A DNA stretch of 64,000 nt from Halogeometricum sp. S1BR25-6 (GTDB lineage: Archaea > Halobacteriota > Halobacteria > Halobacteriales > Haloferacaceae). The notes below the pieces were generated by a model. The model saw only the letters and a program-made list of their open reading frames with translations, searched no databases and was not told the DNA's origin. Both the position numbers and the translations under genes were made by a program. Positions within the stretch are counted from its first letter, which is position 1. Each line of letters opens with the position of its first letter. Shown here piece by piece: positions 1 through 9,569 of this stretch. The DNA is taken from contig NZ_JAMQOP010000005.1 of assembly GCF_031624495.1 (NCBI RefSeq), positions 288,748-352,747 on the forward strand, read 5' to 3'.

Positions 1-1596
1 CGTCGGGAGGTATCGGAGGTACGACTCTCGCGGGAAGGAGGCGCGGAGTTCGCGGACGCGCGGTGAGACGTACTCGCTCCCGACGAGTTCGAGTTCGATC
101 CACAGGTAACGGCCCGCGGCTTCGAGGAGCGCGTCGGTCGGGTTTGGAGCGGGCGTGGCCCTCCACGGCACCGCTCGCTCGGCGACGGCGTCGAGCCACC
201 CCTGCGCCCGCGTTCGGAGCCCACTCGCCTGCTCGGGAGACGGAGCCGCGAACGACGCGAGTTCCGCGGCATCGTACGCAGCGAGTTGTGAGGTCCAGAC
301 GACTCCCGCGTCCCGAAGCCGGCGAGCGTACGTCGGGCCGATACCCGGGACGGCTTCGACGAACGTCTCGCGGACCGAGGCGTCGTCGGTAGCGCCGTAT
401 CGGAGCCGGACCTGTGAACTCGACTCGCGGGTGCCGGAGCCGACGACTCCCTCGTCGACGTCGAGGGTCACCCGGTGCCACCGCATGCCCGCCACGCCCG
501 AGTCCAAGCGGGTCACGAGGCGTGCCTCGAACCGTCCGGTCGACTCGTCGCGTCGGTTCCGCGCCCCCGCCTCGACCGCGACTACGTCGTCGGTGTCGCC
601 GTCGACGACGTAGTAGACGCCGCGCCGCTCCGACGCCGAACGACCGGTGAGGAGCCTCATCGGCCGGATGTCGAGTGAGTCGGCGAGCACCTCCTGATCG
701 CTATCGTCGGTCAGGCGGTAACGGCGCACGCCGCCTCGGGCCGACGCGTCGACGACGCCCACGACGCCAAACCGATCGGAGACGACGGAGACGCAGGTGG
801 CTTCGAGCGTGCCCGCCTCGTCGTCAACAGTCACGTCTGATCGGGGGTCGACCGACTCCCCACCGTCGCTCCCCCGGATGACGTCGAACAATCGAACACG
901 CCACGTCCCGTTCGACCCGGGGTCGTCCGGTCCGTTCGGATCGGCCGAGTCACCCGACACGTCCGGGTCGCCGGCGTCTACGGCGTCCAGGACGGCGAGC
1001 GTTCCGTCGCCGCCGAACGCGAGATCGCGCGGCGCAGTCAGTCCCTCGATGACTCGCTCAGGGGCAGTTCGACCGGACGGGTCGACTCGAACGACGGCAC
1101 CCGAACCGGGTTCGGCGCCGCGGTCGAGCAGGTAGAGCATCTGGTTCGACGCGACGAGGGCGACGGCGGCAGCAGGAATGACACCTTCGACGACGCGAGC
1201 AACGAGCGTGCGCCGAGATGCGGCGAAGAGGCGTCCCTCTGATCTGTCTGTGTCGTCGAGTCCACCGGTTGCGACGTAGAGCGTCCCCTCGTGGACGCAC
1301 AACGCCCGGGGGGAGGCGAATCCGTCGGCGACGCCGTCGCCGTCGAAGTCGTCGTAGCGTCGGACGTCGCCGATGCCGGGGTCGTACCGTGTGACCGTCC
1401 CGTCCCCTGTCAGGACGTACAGTCTCCCGCACCGGTCGAGTGCGACGTCCGCCGTCGCGTCATCTCCGGAAGCGTGGATGACCGTTTTGGGACCGAACGT
1501 CCGCCGGATGACCACGCCCTCCTCGACCAGTGCGTTCGTGTGCTTCCACTCGTCCCACTCGCTCGAGGTAGCGGCGCCGACGAATCCGGCCGTCAT
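1..1596 (-). CDS. eCIS tail protein with beta-propeller-like N-terminus (3' end off the window)
   Basis: Open frame of 532 codons from an ATG that overlaps the stop of the upstream baseplate gene (ATGA), running off the left edge. Residues from about 45 to 380 hold repeated short blocks of the type LYVLTGDG, LYVATGGL, LYLLDRG, typical of NHL/SMP-30-like propellers. Around residue 430 a helix-hairpin-helix-like stretch (VPGIGPTYARRLRDAG) follows. The visible end, with WIELELVGSEY then RELRASFPRESYLRYLP, resembles the gpI-type tail proteins next to eCIS baseplate genes. Probable role: outer baseplate or fibre-attachment part. The propeller assignment is by repeat pattern only. Confidence 0.7.
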   Translation of the reverse strand, partial: MTAGFVGAATSSEWDEWKHTNALVEEGVVIRRTFGPKTVIHASGDDATADVALDRCGRLYVLTGDGTVTRYDPGIGDVRRYDDFDGDGVADGFASPRALCVHEGTLYVATGGLDDTDRSEGRLFAASRRTLVARVVEGVIPAAAVALVASNQMLYLLDRGAEPGSGAVVRVDPSGRTAPERVIEGLTAPRDLAFGGDGTLAVLDAVDAGDPDVSGDSADPNGPDDPGSNGTWRVRLFDVIRGSDGGESVDPRSDVTVDDEAGTLEATCVSVVSDRFGVVGVVDASARGGVRRYRLTDDSDQEVLADSLDIRPMRLLTGRSASERRGVYYVVDGDTDDVVAVEAGARNRRDESTGRFEARLVTRLDSGVAGMRWHRVTLDVDEGVVGSGTRESSSQVRLRYGATDDASVRETFVEAVPGIGPTYARRLRDAGVVWTSQLAAYDAAELASFAAPSPEQASGLRTRAQGWLDAVAERAVPWRATPAPNPTDALLEAAGRYLWIELELVGSEYVSPRVRELRASFPRESYLRYLPT

Positions 1597-3653
1597 CGGG
1601 GATTCACTCCCGTCGTCTCAGAGCGGAAGCGCACCGAGACGTCGTGTGCCAGCGGGCGGACCAGCGCCGACTCGTCGACCAGCACGTTCCCCTCTCCGTC
1701 GACGCCCGCGTGGCCCGCCGCCCGGACGGAGATACCGATGACCCAGTCGACGCCCGATACCTCCTTGACCACGCCGTACAGCTCGGATTTGTACACCGGA
1801 CGACCGAACGGCCATCCCTGGCCCTCGAACCCCGTTAACGGGTCGAGGAAGGCGTCGAGCGCCGCTACTATCGCTCGCGTGCGGCCCTCAATTGAGTAGC
1901 CCGGAACGATTCGCGCTTCGACGGTGACGCCGACGCCGACGTATTTAGGGGCGGCCACTTCGACGCGGTCGGTAAGGAGTCGATGCCTCCGGAGGTGCCG
2001 ATCAACCGCCGCGAGCAGACCGACACTCGGCACCGGTTCGACGGACTTCGGGAGCGTGCTGTGCGGCATCACCGTGACCCGCGTCACGTCGGCCCCGTCG
2101 GGACCGGCGCCGGCGAGGACGTGCGTCGCCGCGCGAGCCACCCGGACGCCGGGTGTGTGTTCGGCGAGGTATCGGTAGTCGTCGGCGGTGACTGCCCGGG
2201 AAGGCATCTCGATGTCTGCCTGGAGTCGGTCGACGGCCGCCGCGACGGACTCAGCGTCCCGACCCCCCGTCGCGGGACCGAGCGGACCCAACAGCGCCCG
2301 TCCACGCCACGGAGTGTCGTCGTTCTCGCCCGCGCCGGTTTCGCCTGTCTCGACCTCAGCGGTGCCGGATCCATCGGCGTCGAACGCCCACGCGGTCGTT
2401 CGCGGGACGTTCCCCGCAGCACCGCCCCCGTGGTGCGAGATTCCGGCGACGACTTGGCATCCGACCGGCGGAACCGCTCCGCGGACGTTCGTTCCGAAAC
2501 GTACCTCGCCGCGGGCGCGATCAAGCACGTAGTGCCTGTCGTCCGGGGCGGATGCGTCGAAGTCTCCGACCTCGGTCCACCGCTCGCGCCGTTCGGTGTC
2601 TCCCCGTTCGGCGACGAGGTCGATGGTCGCGTCGAGGACCGGCGGATCCGGCAGCACGTACGTCTGATGGGGAAGCGCGGTCGTCTCAACTGTCCCGTCG
2701 GGTTGGTGGAGGACGGTCTCCCGCCGCGTCGCGTCGTGGCGGGCCTCGACGATGTTCACCGCCACGCGGTCGATGCGCGGCGGAATCTCGTAGCCGGGGA
2801 TCGAGACCCGACACCGGATGGCAACAAACCGTTGATCGGAGACGCCCGTCGGCGCCCAATCGGCCGGCGACCATCCAGCGGGTCGGGCCAGCGTGACCCG
2901 GCCGCTCTCGTAGAAGCGCGCGGTTCCGTCGCGGACGACGTCCAGCGGTAGCCACGATGCGCCGTCGTCGGTCTCCGCGTGGTACTCCCAGTCGAGTTCT
3001 ACTGACGGTTCGAAGACGACTTCGCCGACCTCGTGCGTCGAGACCGGCGGGAGGTCCGTCTCGTCGAGAGAGATCGAGAGATCAAGGCGGGGTGCGACCG
3101 CGAACGGGTCGGACGTGAAGCCGAGAGCGAGGCTGCTTCCGCGCTCGGCCGTCGGACCGAACGCGAGGAAGTGGACGCCGTCCGAGCGGTTCGCCGCGAG
3201 ATTGTTCGCCGTTCTGCCGGAGTGGTCGGTCTGGACTGCGCCGAGGTCAGCGACGATTAGCGTGACCGGAGTCGTCGTCTCGAAGACGAGCGGCTCGTCG
3301 GAACCATCGTCCGCGAGGAGACGCTCACCAGACGGAATCTCGACGCCGTCGAGGGTGTCGGGTAACGGACCGCCGTCGGTACTGCGGACGCGGAGTTCGA
3401 CCGACGCCGGCACCGGCGGGTCCGGTCTGACGCCGAGCAACCACAGGTACTTCAGCACGTGGCGTTCGGTCACGCGGTCGAGCCGGTAGCGCGCCGCTTC
3501 GGCCACCCACACGAGCGTCTCCAGTAACGTGATGCCGGGGTCGTGGGCGTTGTGGTCGGTCCACTCCTCCGCGTGGACGGCGATTCGCTTCCGCGCGTCT
3601 GTCAGGATGTCGACGTAGCCGCGGTCGTCTAGCTCAGGGACGTCGACGCCCAT
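1593..3653 (-). CDS. eCIS baseplate protein, gpJ/Afp12-like
   Basis: 686 residues. The N-terminus (ARKRIAVHAEEWTDHNAHDP, then GITLLETLVWVAEAARYRLD) is the usual opening of the large baseplate wedge proteins of eCIS particles, and the C-terminal half has the gpJ-like block PSRAVTADDYRYLAEHTPGV followed by RVARAATHVL. It shares this plan with its upstream neighbour, so the two probably form a heteromeric wedge. Start ATG overlaps the preceding stop by one base, which implies translational coupling. Length fits the family. Function is inferred from family and operon position; fold not tested. Confidence 0.85.
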   Translation of the reverse strand: MGVDVPELDDRGYVDILTDARKRIAVHAEEWTDHNAHDPGITLLETLVWVAEAARYRLDRVTERHVLKYLWLLGVRPDPPVPASVELRVRSTDGGPLPDTLDGVEIPSGERLLADDGSDEPLVFETTTPVTLIVADLGAVQTDHSGRTANNLAANRSDGVHFLAFGPTAERGSSLALGFTSDPFAVAPRLDLSISLDETDLPPVSTHEVGEVVFEPSVELDWEYHAETDDGASWLPLDVVRDGTARFYESGRVTLARPAGWSPADWAPTGVSDQRFVAIRCRVSIPGYEIPPRIDRVAVNIVEARHDATRRETVLHQPDGTVETTALPHQTYVLPDPPVLDATIDLVAERGDTERRERWTEVGDFDASAPDDRHYVLDRARGEVRFGTNVRGAVPPVGCQVVAGISHHGGGAAGNVPRTTAWAFDADGSGTAEVETGETGAGENDDTPWRGRALLGPLGPATGGRDAESVAAAVDRLQADIEMPSRAVTADDYRYLAEHTPGVRVARAATHVLAGAGPDGADVTRVTVMPHSTLPKSVEPVPSVGLLAAVDRHLRRHRLLTDRVEVAAPKYVGVGVTVEARIVPGYSIEGRTRAIVAALDAFLDPLTGFEGQGWPFGRPVYKSELYGVVKEVSGVDWVIGISVRAAGHAGVDGEGNVLVDESALVRPLAHDVSVRFRSETTGVNPR

Positions 3654-6600
3654 CAGCGGCCTCCGGTGGCCGTGACATCGTGGGTGCCGCCGAACGCGAG
3701 CACGTCAGCCGCTACCGTAGGAAGCGGTTCGCCCTCCGTCACCGTCACGTCGCGTTCGCTGCCGCGGTACGTCACCGACAGCCGTTCCACGTGATCCACG
3801 CCCTCGATGCGTTCGAGCATTGCGTACACCTCCGACAGCGAGGGGAGTTCGCCGAACCACCAACCGGTCCCGCCCGGGCCGCCAGTGAGCGGGTTGAGGA
3901 ATGCGCCGATGTGTTCGGTGGCTAACTGTTCGAGCGTCGTGACGCTCGTGATATCGGTGCCGACGACTGTCGTCTCGACGGAGACCGTGACGAAGTTCGG
4001 CCCGCGGACGAGCAAGCGTTCCCGACCCGGAACGACCAGTGACGCGGGGACGTGTTCTCGGAGTGTCTCGTGGACCACCCGACGGAGTTCGCGGGACGGC
4101 GAGGGTAGCCCTTCGCGCGCGTCAGGGACCACCACCAGCGTGACCCACCCGGGCGTCGGGTCGCCCGACGGGCCGAGATCCGGGAGGCACTTCGCCCGCG
4201 CCACTCGCGGCACTGCGGCCTTTGCGATGCGTTCGAGGTCCGCGGCCGCGACGGCCCGTCCGCGATCCCGGATCGCTCCTGGTACCCGGTCGAGTACCGC
4301 GGCGGTCGACTCTCCGTCCGCTCCGCCGTCGGCGCCGATGGGGTTAACGACGGCCTCGATCAGCGGCACGCCGCTGGTGAGACCGGTCACCGCCCCCGGA
4401 GGGACGTTCCCGGCGATGCCGCCGCCGGTTAGGTACGTCGCTCGGACGTTCTCCCGCCCCCGCGGAGGGATACGACCGGACACGCCGTCACCGAACCGGA
4501 CCTCGCCTGCCACGGCGTCGAGGGTGTAGTGGCGATCGGTCGAGTCTGAGGCGAGAAACGCCGAGACGCGCGTCCATCGGACCCAGAACGCCCGGAGACG
4601 GCCGTCGGCGTCAGCAACTGACTCGACGTCCTCGGGACAAGACGCTGCGAGGTCGGCTCGCTCGCCCGTCGAGAGCGTGGCCGATTCGTCCACCCAGATC
4701 GTCTCTTCGAAAACGGGGGAGATACCGGCCGCAAAGGACTGGTTCACTGACCCGTCGCTCGACCCCAGCACCTCCGCCTCGACGGTCCGGACGTCGCGCG
4801 CCCATCCCGTGTTTGAGTGGATACCCTCGAGAGTCGGGGGTGTCGTCGTCCGACCGGCGGTCCGGTCGCCGGCGACCAACCGCTCGCCCGTCTGGTCGGG
4901 GGTGACGAACCCCTCCGCCGATGCCCCATCGTCGTTCGCTCGACGGGGGTGTCGGCGGAGGAGCGGTTCGTCCGTGACGGCGAACGCGTCGTCCGTCACC
5001 CGCGCGCGGAGCCAGTGCAGTTCGCTCCCGAAGCGCATGGTCGGGACGGTCGGCGCCTCGAACGTCAGCGAGGTCGTCTCGCGTTCCGTCAGGCCGGCCG
5101 TCTGGTCGGTCGACGATACGGGCACCCATCTATCGTGCTCCGGGCTCGCACACCGCTCCCAGCGAAGTCTCGGGCGGAACTCGGCGGGGTACTCACGCGC
5201 CTCAATGTCGAACAGGATGCTGAGCGGTCCGTCAGTCAACGGGGCGTCGAAGCCGAGATAGAGCGTCTGGTCGACGTCCGGCAGGCCGGAGAACGGTTGT
5301 ATCGGTCCGTCGCCTCCGGCCAGGTCGGCGCTGTACTCGAAGCCGTTGTAGGTGAGGACGTGTGCGGCTGGGGCGCGCGTATTGTAGCTGAGTCGTAGGT
5401 CGCCGTATCGGGGTGACGCGCCCGTCGTCTCCGTCTCGACCGTCCCGTTCGACTGCGCGTACGTCGTCCGGAGATATCGACCGTCGACGAGGCGGGCGCG
5501 AATCCAACGCCCCTCGCGGCCGACGACGCTCGTCGGCGCGAGGTCGGTCGGAACGGTGAACCCGACCGTCCCTTCGGTGGTCAGCGCCTCGGTCCCGTCG
5601 GTCACGTCCGGGAGTTCTGCCCACCCGACGCCGTCCCAGTACTCCCACGAGAGCGTCGGCGCTCCGCCCTCGACGCCCCGGTCGGCCGTGTCGTCGCCGT
5701 CGGCGTACGTGAACCCGAGAGTGACGCGCTCGCCGCGCTTGGTGAATGCCTCGTCGGAGGCCACGTAGAACGCGTCCTGCAGATTCGGCGTCGGACCGAG
5801 CGGTCGGAACGACGATCCCTCCTCGACGGAGAGCGGTACGACGCCGTAGAGGAGTCGATCGGGGCGGACGCCGCCGGTGAACACCGTTCCACGCGTCAGG
5901 ACACGGAACGACGGCTCCGAGACCGACACCGAGAACAGGCCCTCGAATGGCGTTCCCGGGGGGAGCCGTCCCCTGACCCACTGGCTTTCGACACCGGCGA
6001 CCGCAACCGGGGTCGGTTCGCCACGCACGGTGAAATCGAGCGTCACCGTCGACGGACTGTCCCGAACTGCCGAGCGCGTGTCGGGGTAGTCCAGCGACCG
6101 GAACGCATCCGTCGCCGCGGCGCGGTCGTCGTCAGTCGCGTCGATTGGGAGAAGCGCGTCGAGGACGGCCCGCTCCGTTCGTTGATTCCGGTCGGTCGCC
6201 CACTCGCGGAGCGCCGCGGCCACGGCGGTGACGCTGGCGGCCTCCGCGTCGTCGGTCGCGGTCCGGACGACGTACTCGGGGCGTCGCTCGGCGACGAGGT
6301 CGGCGAGACGACGCGCGACCGCCCGGAGCGAGTACCGACACGCACGCGCACTCGTCTGGAGTTCAAGTGGGTGCCAACCCTCCCGCTCTGTTCCCTCGGC
6401 GTCCGTCTCAACGCCGTGGTACTCCCACGTAAGGCAGTCGCGGAACAGCGCCGGGGACCACCGCGTCGTGAACAGCACCCGGAGGGACGACCCCGGCGCG
6501 AGCGTCAGCAGGTCGTCGTCGCCGAGGTAGAGATCGTGTCGTTGTCGGTTCTCACCCGTGAACGGGGAGAACGAGTGGTGGGATTCCTCCTCGGAACCGA

Positions 6601-7054
6601 GGGCCGACGTGTGGTCGTAGACGGCGTCGACGCGCGGCGCGACGCTGAAGACGCGTCGGAGTCGCGCGGGCGTCGCCTCGAAGGCGGCATCCGCCTCCAC
6701 CTCGAACGTTCGCTCGACGCCATCGAGGCCGGTTGCGAGGACGCGCGTCCGCGGCGGAATCGGGACGTTCGCGGTCGCAGTCGGCGTGACGGCGACGGAG
6801 ACGGCGAGACGTGACGGTGATGGCGGCGCGCGCTCGAACCCCAACGCGTCCGCGAAGGCGGCGCGGTGCTTCTCCAGTAGTCTGTCGGCGCGTTCGGCCA
6901 CGTCGCCGACGAGTTCCGCGTGGAGGCGGAGCAGGGCGGTACCGAACTCCCCTTCGGCACTCTCCCACTCCGGGACGTACTGCGGCGCCCGCGTGAACGC
7001 CGCTTCGAGGAACTCGTCCCGGTCGCGTCCGTCGAGTATCGGGTCTGATGACAC
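3653..7054 (-). CDS. eCIS putative baseplate assembly protein, Afp11-like
   Basis: 1133 residues, the largest structural gene here. The opening GRDRDEFLEAAFTRAPQYVP, with LLRLHAELVGDVAERADRLL shortly after, is typical of 'putative baseplate assembly protein' of contractile injection systems. The middle has several beta-rich repeats with LSWEYWDG or LRWERC blocks, and the C-terminal part has the gpJ module (GRAVAAADLERIAKAAVPRV). Expected to build the inner baseplate wedge with the shorter paralogue downstream. Six bases after the gp25 gene. Larger than the bacterial Afp11 norm because of the extra beta-rich repeats. Confidence 0.85.
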   Translation of the reverse strand: MSSDPILDGRDRDEFLEAAFTRAPQYVPEWESAEGEFGTALLRLHAELVGDVAERADRLLEKHRAAFADALGFERAPPSPSRLAVSVAVTPTATANVPIPPRTRVLATGLDGVERTFEVEADAAFEATPARLRRVFSVAPRVDAVYDHTSALGSEEESHHSFSPFTGENRQRHDLYLGDDDLLTLAPGSSLRVLFTTRWSPALFRDCLTWEYHGVETDAEGTEREGWHPLELQTSARACRYSLRAVARRLADLVAERRPEYVVRTATDDAEAASVTAVAAALREWATDRNQRTERAVLDALLPIDATDDDRAAATDAFRSLDYPDTRSAVRDSPSTVTLDFTVRGEPTPVAVAGVESQWVRGRLPPGTPFEGLFSVSVSEPSFRVLTRGTVFTGGVRPDRLLYGVVPLSVEEGSSFRPLGPTPNLQDAFYVASDEAFTKRGERVTLGFTYADGDDTADRGVEGGAPTLSWEYWDGVGWAELPDVTDGTEALTTEGTVGFTVPTDLAPTSVVGREGRWIRARLVDGRYLRTTYAQSNGTVETETTGASPRYGDLRLSYNTRAPAAHVLTYNGFEYSADLAGGDGPIQPFSGLPDVDQTLYLGFDAPLTDGPLSILFDIEAREYPAEFRPRLRWERCASPEHDRWVPVSSTDQTAGLTERETTSLTFEAPTVPTMRFGSELHWLRARVTDDAFAVTDEPLLRRHPRRANDDGASAEGFVTPDQTGERLVAGDRTAGRTTTPPTLEGIHSNTGWARDVRTVEAEVLGSSDGSVNQSFAAGISPVFEETIWVDESATLSTGERADLAASCPEDVESVADADGRLRAFWVRWTRVSAFLASDSTDRHYTLDAVAGEVRFGDGVSGRIPPRGRENVRATYLTGGGIAGNVPPGAVTGLTSGVPLIEAVVNPIGADGGADGESTAAVLDRVPGAIRDRGRAVAAADLERIAKAAVPRVARAKCLPDLGPSGDPTPGWVTLVVVPDAREGLPSPSRELRRVVHETLREHVPASLVVPGRERLLVRGPNFVTVSVETTVVGTDITSVTTLEQLATEHIGAFLNPLTGGPGGTGWWFGELPSLSEVYAMLERIEGVDHVERLSVTYRGSERDVTVTEGEPLPTVAADVLAFGGTHDVTATGGR

Positions 7055-7060
7055 GCCTTC

Positions 7061-7450
7061 TCACCCCTCGACGTAGAACGGGTAGACCAGGTTTCGGCGC
7101 GCGTTGCTGCTCCGGATTCGGTAGTCGATGGAGACGAGGAGGCGGCCGGCGTCCAAGTCGGCCGCGGACGTCTCAACCCGTTCGACCTCGATCCGCGGCT
7201 CCCAGCGGGCGAGCGCCTTCTCAACGCTCGCGGATATCAGCGTGCGCGTCGTCGTGTCGACGACGGCGAAGGCGTAGTTATGGATGTCGCAGCCGAACTC
7301 CGGTCGCATCACGCGCTCGCCTTTTGCGGTGCCGAGGAGTATCCTGATCGACTGTTCGACGTCCGCTTCGCCCGTCGCGGTGGCGACCGCACTCCGGTCG
7401 TCCGTCCGCACGGGGAAGCTCCATCCCGTCCCGAGAAACGTTTTTGTCAT
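7061..7450 (-). CDS. eCIS baseplate wedge protein, gpW/gp25 family
   Basis: 129 residues. LGTGWSFPVRTD, then EQSIRILLGTAKGERVMRPE and FGCDIHNYAF, is the signature of the gp25-like wedge subunit that fastens sheath and tube to the baseplate. The family is small and well conserved, and the length is normal. It lies between the PAAR gene and the large baseplate genes, the order seen in Afp/PVC clusters. Confidence 0.93.
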   Translation of the reverse strand: MTKTFLGTGWSFPVRTDDRSAVATATGEADVEQSIRILLGTAKGERVMRPEFGCDIHNYAFAVVDTTTRTLISASVEKALARWEPRIEVERVETSAADLDAGRLLVSIDYRIRSSNARRNLVYPFYVEG

Positions 7451-7515
7451 TGTCTTGTCGTGGTTTGTTTGCTGTAGTTGTTCGCACGTCGCTCAACGAT
7501 CCTCGCGGCGCCGGA

Positions 7516-7806
7516 CTAGCCGATGAGGACCGTCGGATAGCCGAGGGCGATGGAGTTCGGCGGTCCCGTCTCCGTAATAAGGTCACCCTGTCGGGCGGCC
7601 GGAAGGCCGTTGACGAACACGGTCGCGCTCCCCATCGCCACGGGGCCACCGACGTGCGGGACGGTCCCGGTGATGAGCGGGCAGACGTGGACGTCCGCCC
7701 CCACACGCCACGCCGGCAGTCCGCCGATGAACACGTTCGGACTGCCAACGCCGGTGAGCGGCGTTCCGTGCGCCGTCTGGTCGGTCACGCGTGCTGCGGG
7801 TGGCAC
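7516..7806 (-). CDS. PAAR-domain spike tip protein
   Basis: 96 residues with the PAAR pattern: PPAARVTDQTAHGTPLTGVG near the N-terminus, then VFIGGLPAWRVGADVHVCPL, and VFVNGLPAARQGDLITE. The conserved His and Cys residues (H13, H41, C43 region) would bind the metal at the tip of the spike. It caps the trimeric gpV-like spike encoded just upstream and forms the puncturing point. Full length for a stand-alone PAAR protein, with no toxin extension. Confidence 0.93.
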   Translation of the reverse strand: MPPAARVTDQTAHGTPLTGVGSPNVFIGGLPAWRVGADVHVCPLITGTVPHVGGPVAMGSATVFVNGLPAARQGDLITETGPPNSIALGYPTVLIG

Positions 7807-7836
7807 GTCAGCGCACCTCCGCGGTAGTCACGCGAG

Positions 7837-8550
7837 TCAATTTATCATCACCATCGCCCCCTTGAGTGTGAGGATGCCACCAGCCTCGACCGTGACGTTG
7901 CCGTCGCCGGAGAATTCAAGCATCGGTGCGCTCACCCGCAGCGTCGCGGCGGCGGACACCTCGACGGCGCCCGAAACGGCGTCGAGGACGACGCGGTTCG
8001 AGCCGGTCTTGTCCGTTATCGTGATCGACTCGCCTCCGGGCGTGTCGTCCAACGTCACGGCGTGCCCGCCGGTCGTCGTCAGTTCGACTGTTGCGGCCCC
8101 CTCGGCGTCGTCAAGGACGAGACGGTGCCCGCCGCCGGTCGTCAGTTCTACCCGCGATTTCCCCTCGGCGTCATCGAAGACGAGTTCGTGGCCGCTCCGA
8201 GAGCGGACAACCCGCACGTCGTTCGTCTCGCTCGCGTTGTCCTCCGGCGGTTTGTCCCGTCCGTTCCAGAGCGCACCCAGCACGTACGGGTAGTGGATGT
8301 CGCCGTCCTCGAAGGCGACGAGCACCTCGTCGTCGACTTCGGGGAGGAAGTACGTCCCCCGATCCGGCCCGGCCATCGGGACGGCGAGTCGCGCCCAGTA
8401 GCTCTCGTCGTCGGCGTCCCGCCACGGGTACGTCACCTTGACGCGTCCGAGACTCTCGGGGTCGACGTTGTCGGTGACAATGGCGGCGGCCACGCCGCGG
8501 ACGACAGATCGTTCCTCCCCCTCGCCGCCGAACAGGTCTCTCGGGGTCAT
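7837..8550 (-). CDS. Spike protein, phage baseplate assembly protein V / VgrG C-terminal type
   Basis: 237 residues. The OB-fold block RGVAAAIVTDNVDPESLGRV and KVTYPW, then VPMAGPDRGTYFLPEVDDEV is the gp5/VgrG oligosaccharide-binding domain, followed by short repeated beta strands (VELTTGGGH, VELTTTGGH) that would form the triangular needle. In most bacterial eCIS the gpD-like and gpV-like parts are one Afp8/VgrG polypeptide; here they are two genes overlapping by four bases. No lysozyme domain is present. Confidence 0.9.
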   Translation of the reverse strand: MTPRDLFGGEGEERSVVRGVAAAIVTDNVDPESLGRVKVTYPWRDADDESYWARLAVPMAGPDRGTYFLPEVDDEVLVAFEDGDIHYPYVLGALWNGRDKPPEDNASETNDVRVVRSRSGHELVFDDAEGKSRVELTTGGGHRLVLDDAEGAATVELTTTGGHAVTLDDTPGGESITITDKTGSNRVVLDAVSGAVEVSAAATLRVSAPMLEFSGDGNVTVEAGGILTLKGAMVMIN

Positions 8551-9569
8551 GCGGATCGCTCCGTCACCTCGAACGCGGTGGTATATCCCGAATTAGACAC
8601 GCTATGTGTAGCACTTTGAATATAATAAACGTTTGTGAACATATCTATGTTTTTGAGTTCGATCGTCTCGCCCGCCCGGATCTCTGGGATTCCGACCGAC
8701 TCGCCGCTCCCACGGACCGTCCGATTCCGAAGGCTGTTGAGCGCCGCCGCGGCCTCACGGTCGGCCTCTTCCTTCGATGCCACCGGTAGTCGAAGAACGC
8801 GGACGGCGTCGCCGCCTGCGGGGTTCTCCGCGGTGCCGACGATTTCGCGTTTATTCGCCGGGTCCCAGTGTCGGACGTGCACGGTCCCGACCTCGCCCCG
8901 GTCGGCGAACTCGGGCATGAACGCGGCGAGCGATTGCCCGTAAGCCAGCGTGACGCTTGGATCGGCATCGTACGGCGGCGATCGGAACGCGAGCGCGCCG
9001 TTTCGGGAAAACAGCTCGAACCCGTTGCGTTCGGCGAGTCGCACGAGGAATCGGTAGTCGCTCTCGCGTTCTTGGAACCGCTTTCGGTGGACCACGCCTG
9101 TCGGGTCGACGGTGACCTCCGTGAACTCGTACGCCGAGACGACGTCCTCAACGACGTCGCTGTCGGTCGTCTCGTCCCACGACCGGGACTTCGTCTCGTG
9201 CGTCATCGCGAACGACCGGTCGTAGCCGTTCACCTCGACCGCCGGCGGCCCGTCCGTCGCGAACTCCGGCCGGACAGAGCTGATCCGACCGTCGAACAGC
9301 GTCTTCAGACGGTCACCGTAACCGATGGCGACGACGAGGGTATTTCCGACAGCGATATCGTCCCAATTCATCCCTTCAAGCGCCCCCCGTTCGGGGTCGA
9401 ACGGCGCGTCGAGAAGCAGCGAACACCGGTCAGCGCCATCAACCACCGTGTCGATTTCGAGCGCCGTGACCGTGCCTTCGGCCTCCGTGTACGTCTGTTC
9501 GGCGATCCGCACCTCGAACCGTGGCGCGTAGAAGCCGTCGTATCTTTCTTCGAGTTCGGCGTACTTCAT
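8547..9569 (-). CDS. Spike base protein, phage late control gene D (gpD) family
   Basis: 340 residues, the N-terminal half of a VgrG/Afp8 spike as a separate gene. YAPRFEVRIAEQTYTEAEGT, the internal block RKRFQERESDYRFLVRLAER and NGFELFSRNGALAFRSP, and the C-terminal LKNIDMFTNVYYIQSATHSV are typical gpD elements. It would make the hub that joins tube to baseplate. The start lies directly against the stop of the LysM gene with no gap and the end overlaps the gpV-like gene by four bases. Confidence 0.9.
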   Translation of the reverse strand: MKYAELEERYDGFYAPRFEVRIAEQTYTEAEGTVTALEIDTVVDGADRCSLLLDAPFDPERGALEGMNWDDIAVGNTLVVAIGYGDRLKTLFDGRISSVRPEFATDGPPAVEVNGYDRSFAMTHETKSRSWDETTDSDVVEDVVSAYEFTEVTVDPTGVVHRKRFQERESDYRFLVRLAERNGFELFSRNGALAFRSPPYDADPSVTLAYGQSLAAFMPEFADRGEVGTVHVRHWDPANKREIVGTAENPAGGDAVRVLRLPVASKEEADREAAAALNSLRNRTVRGSGESVGIPEIRAGETIELKNIDMFTNVYYIQSATHSVSNSGYTTAFEVTERSA

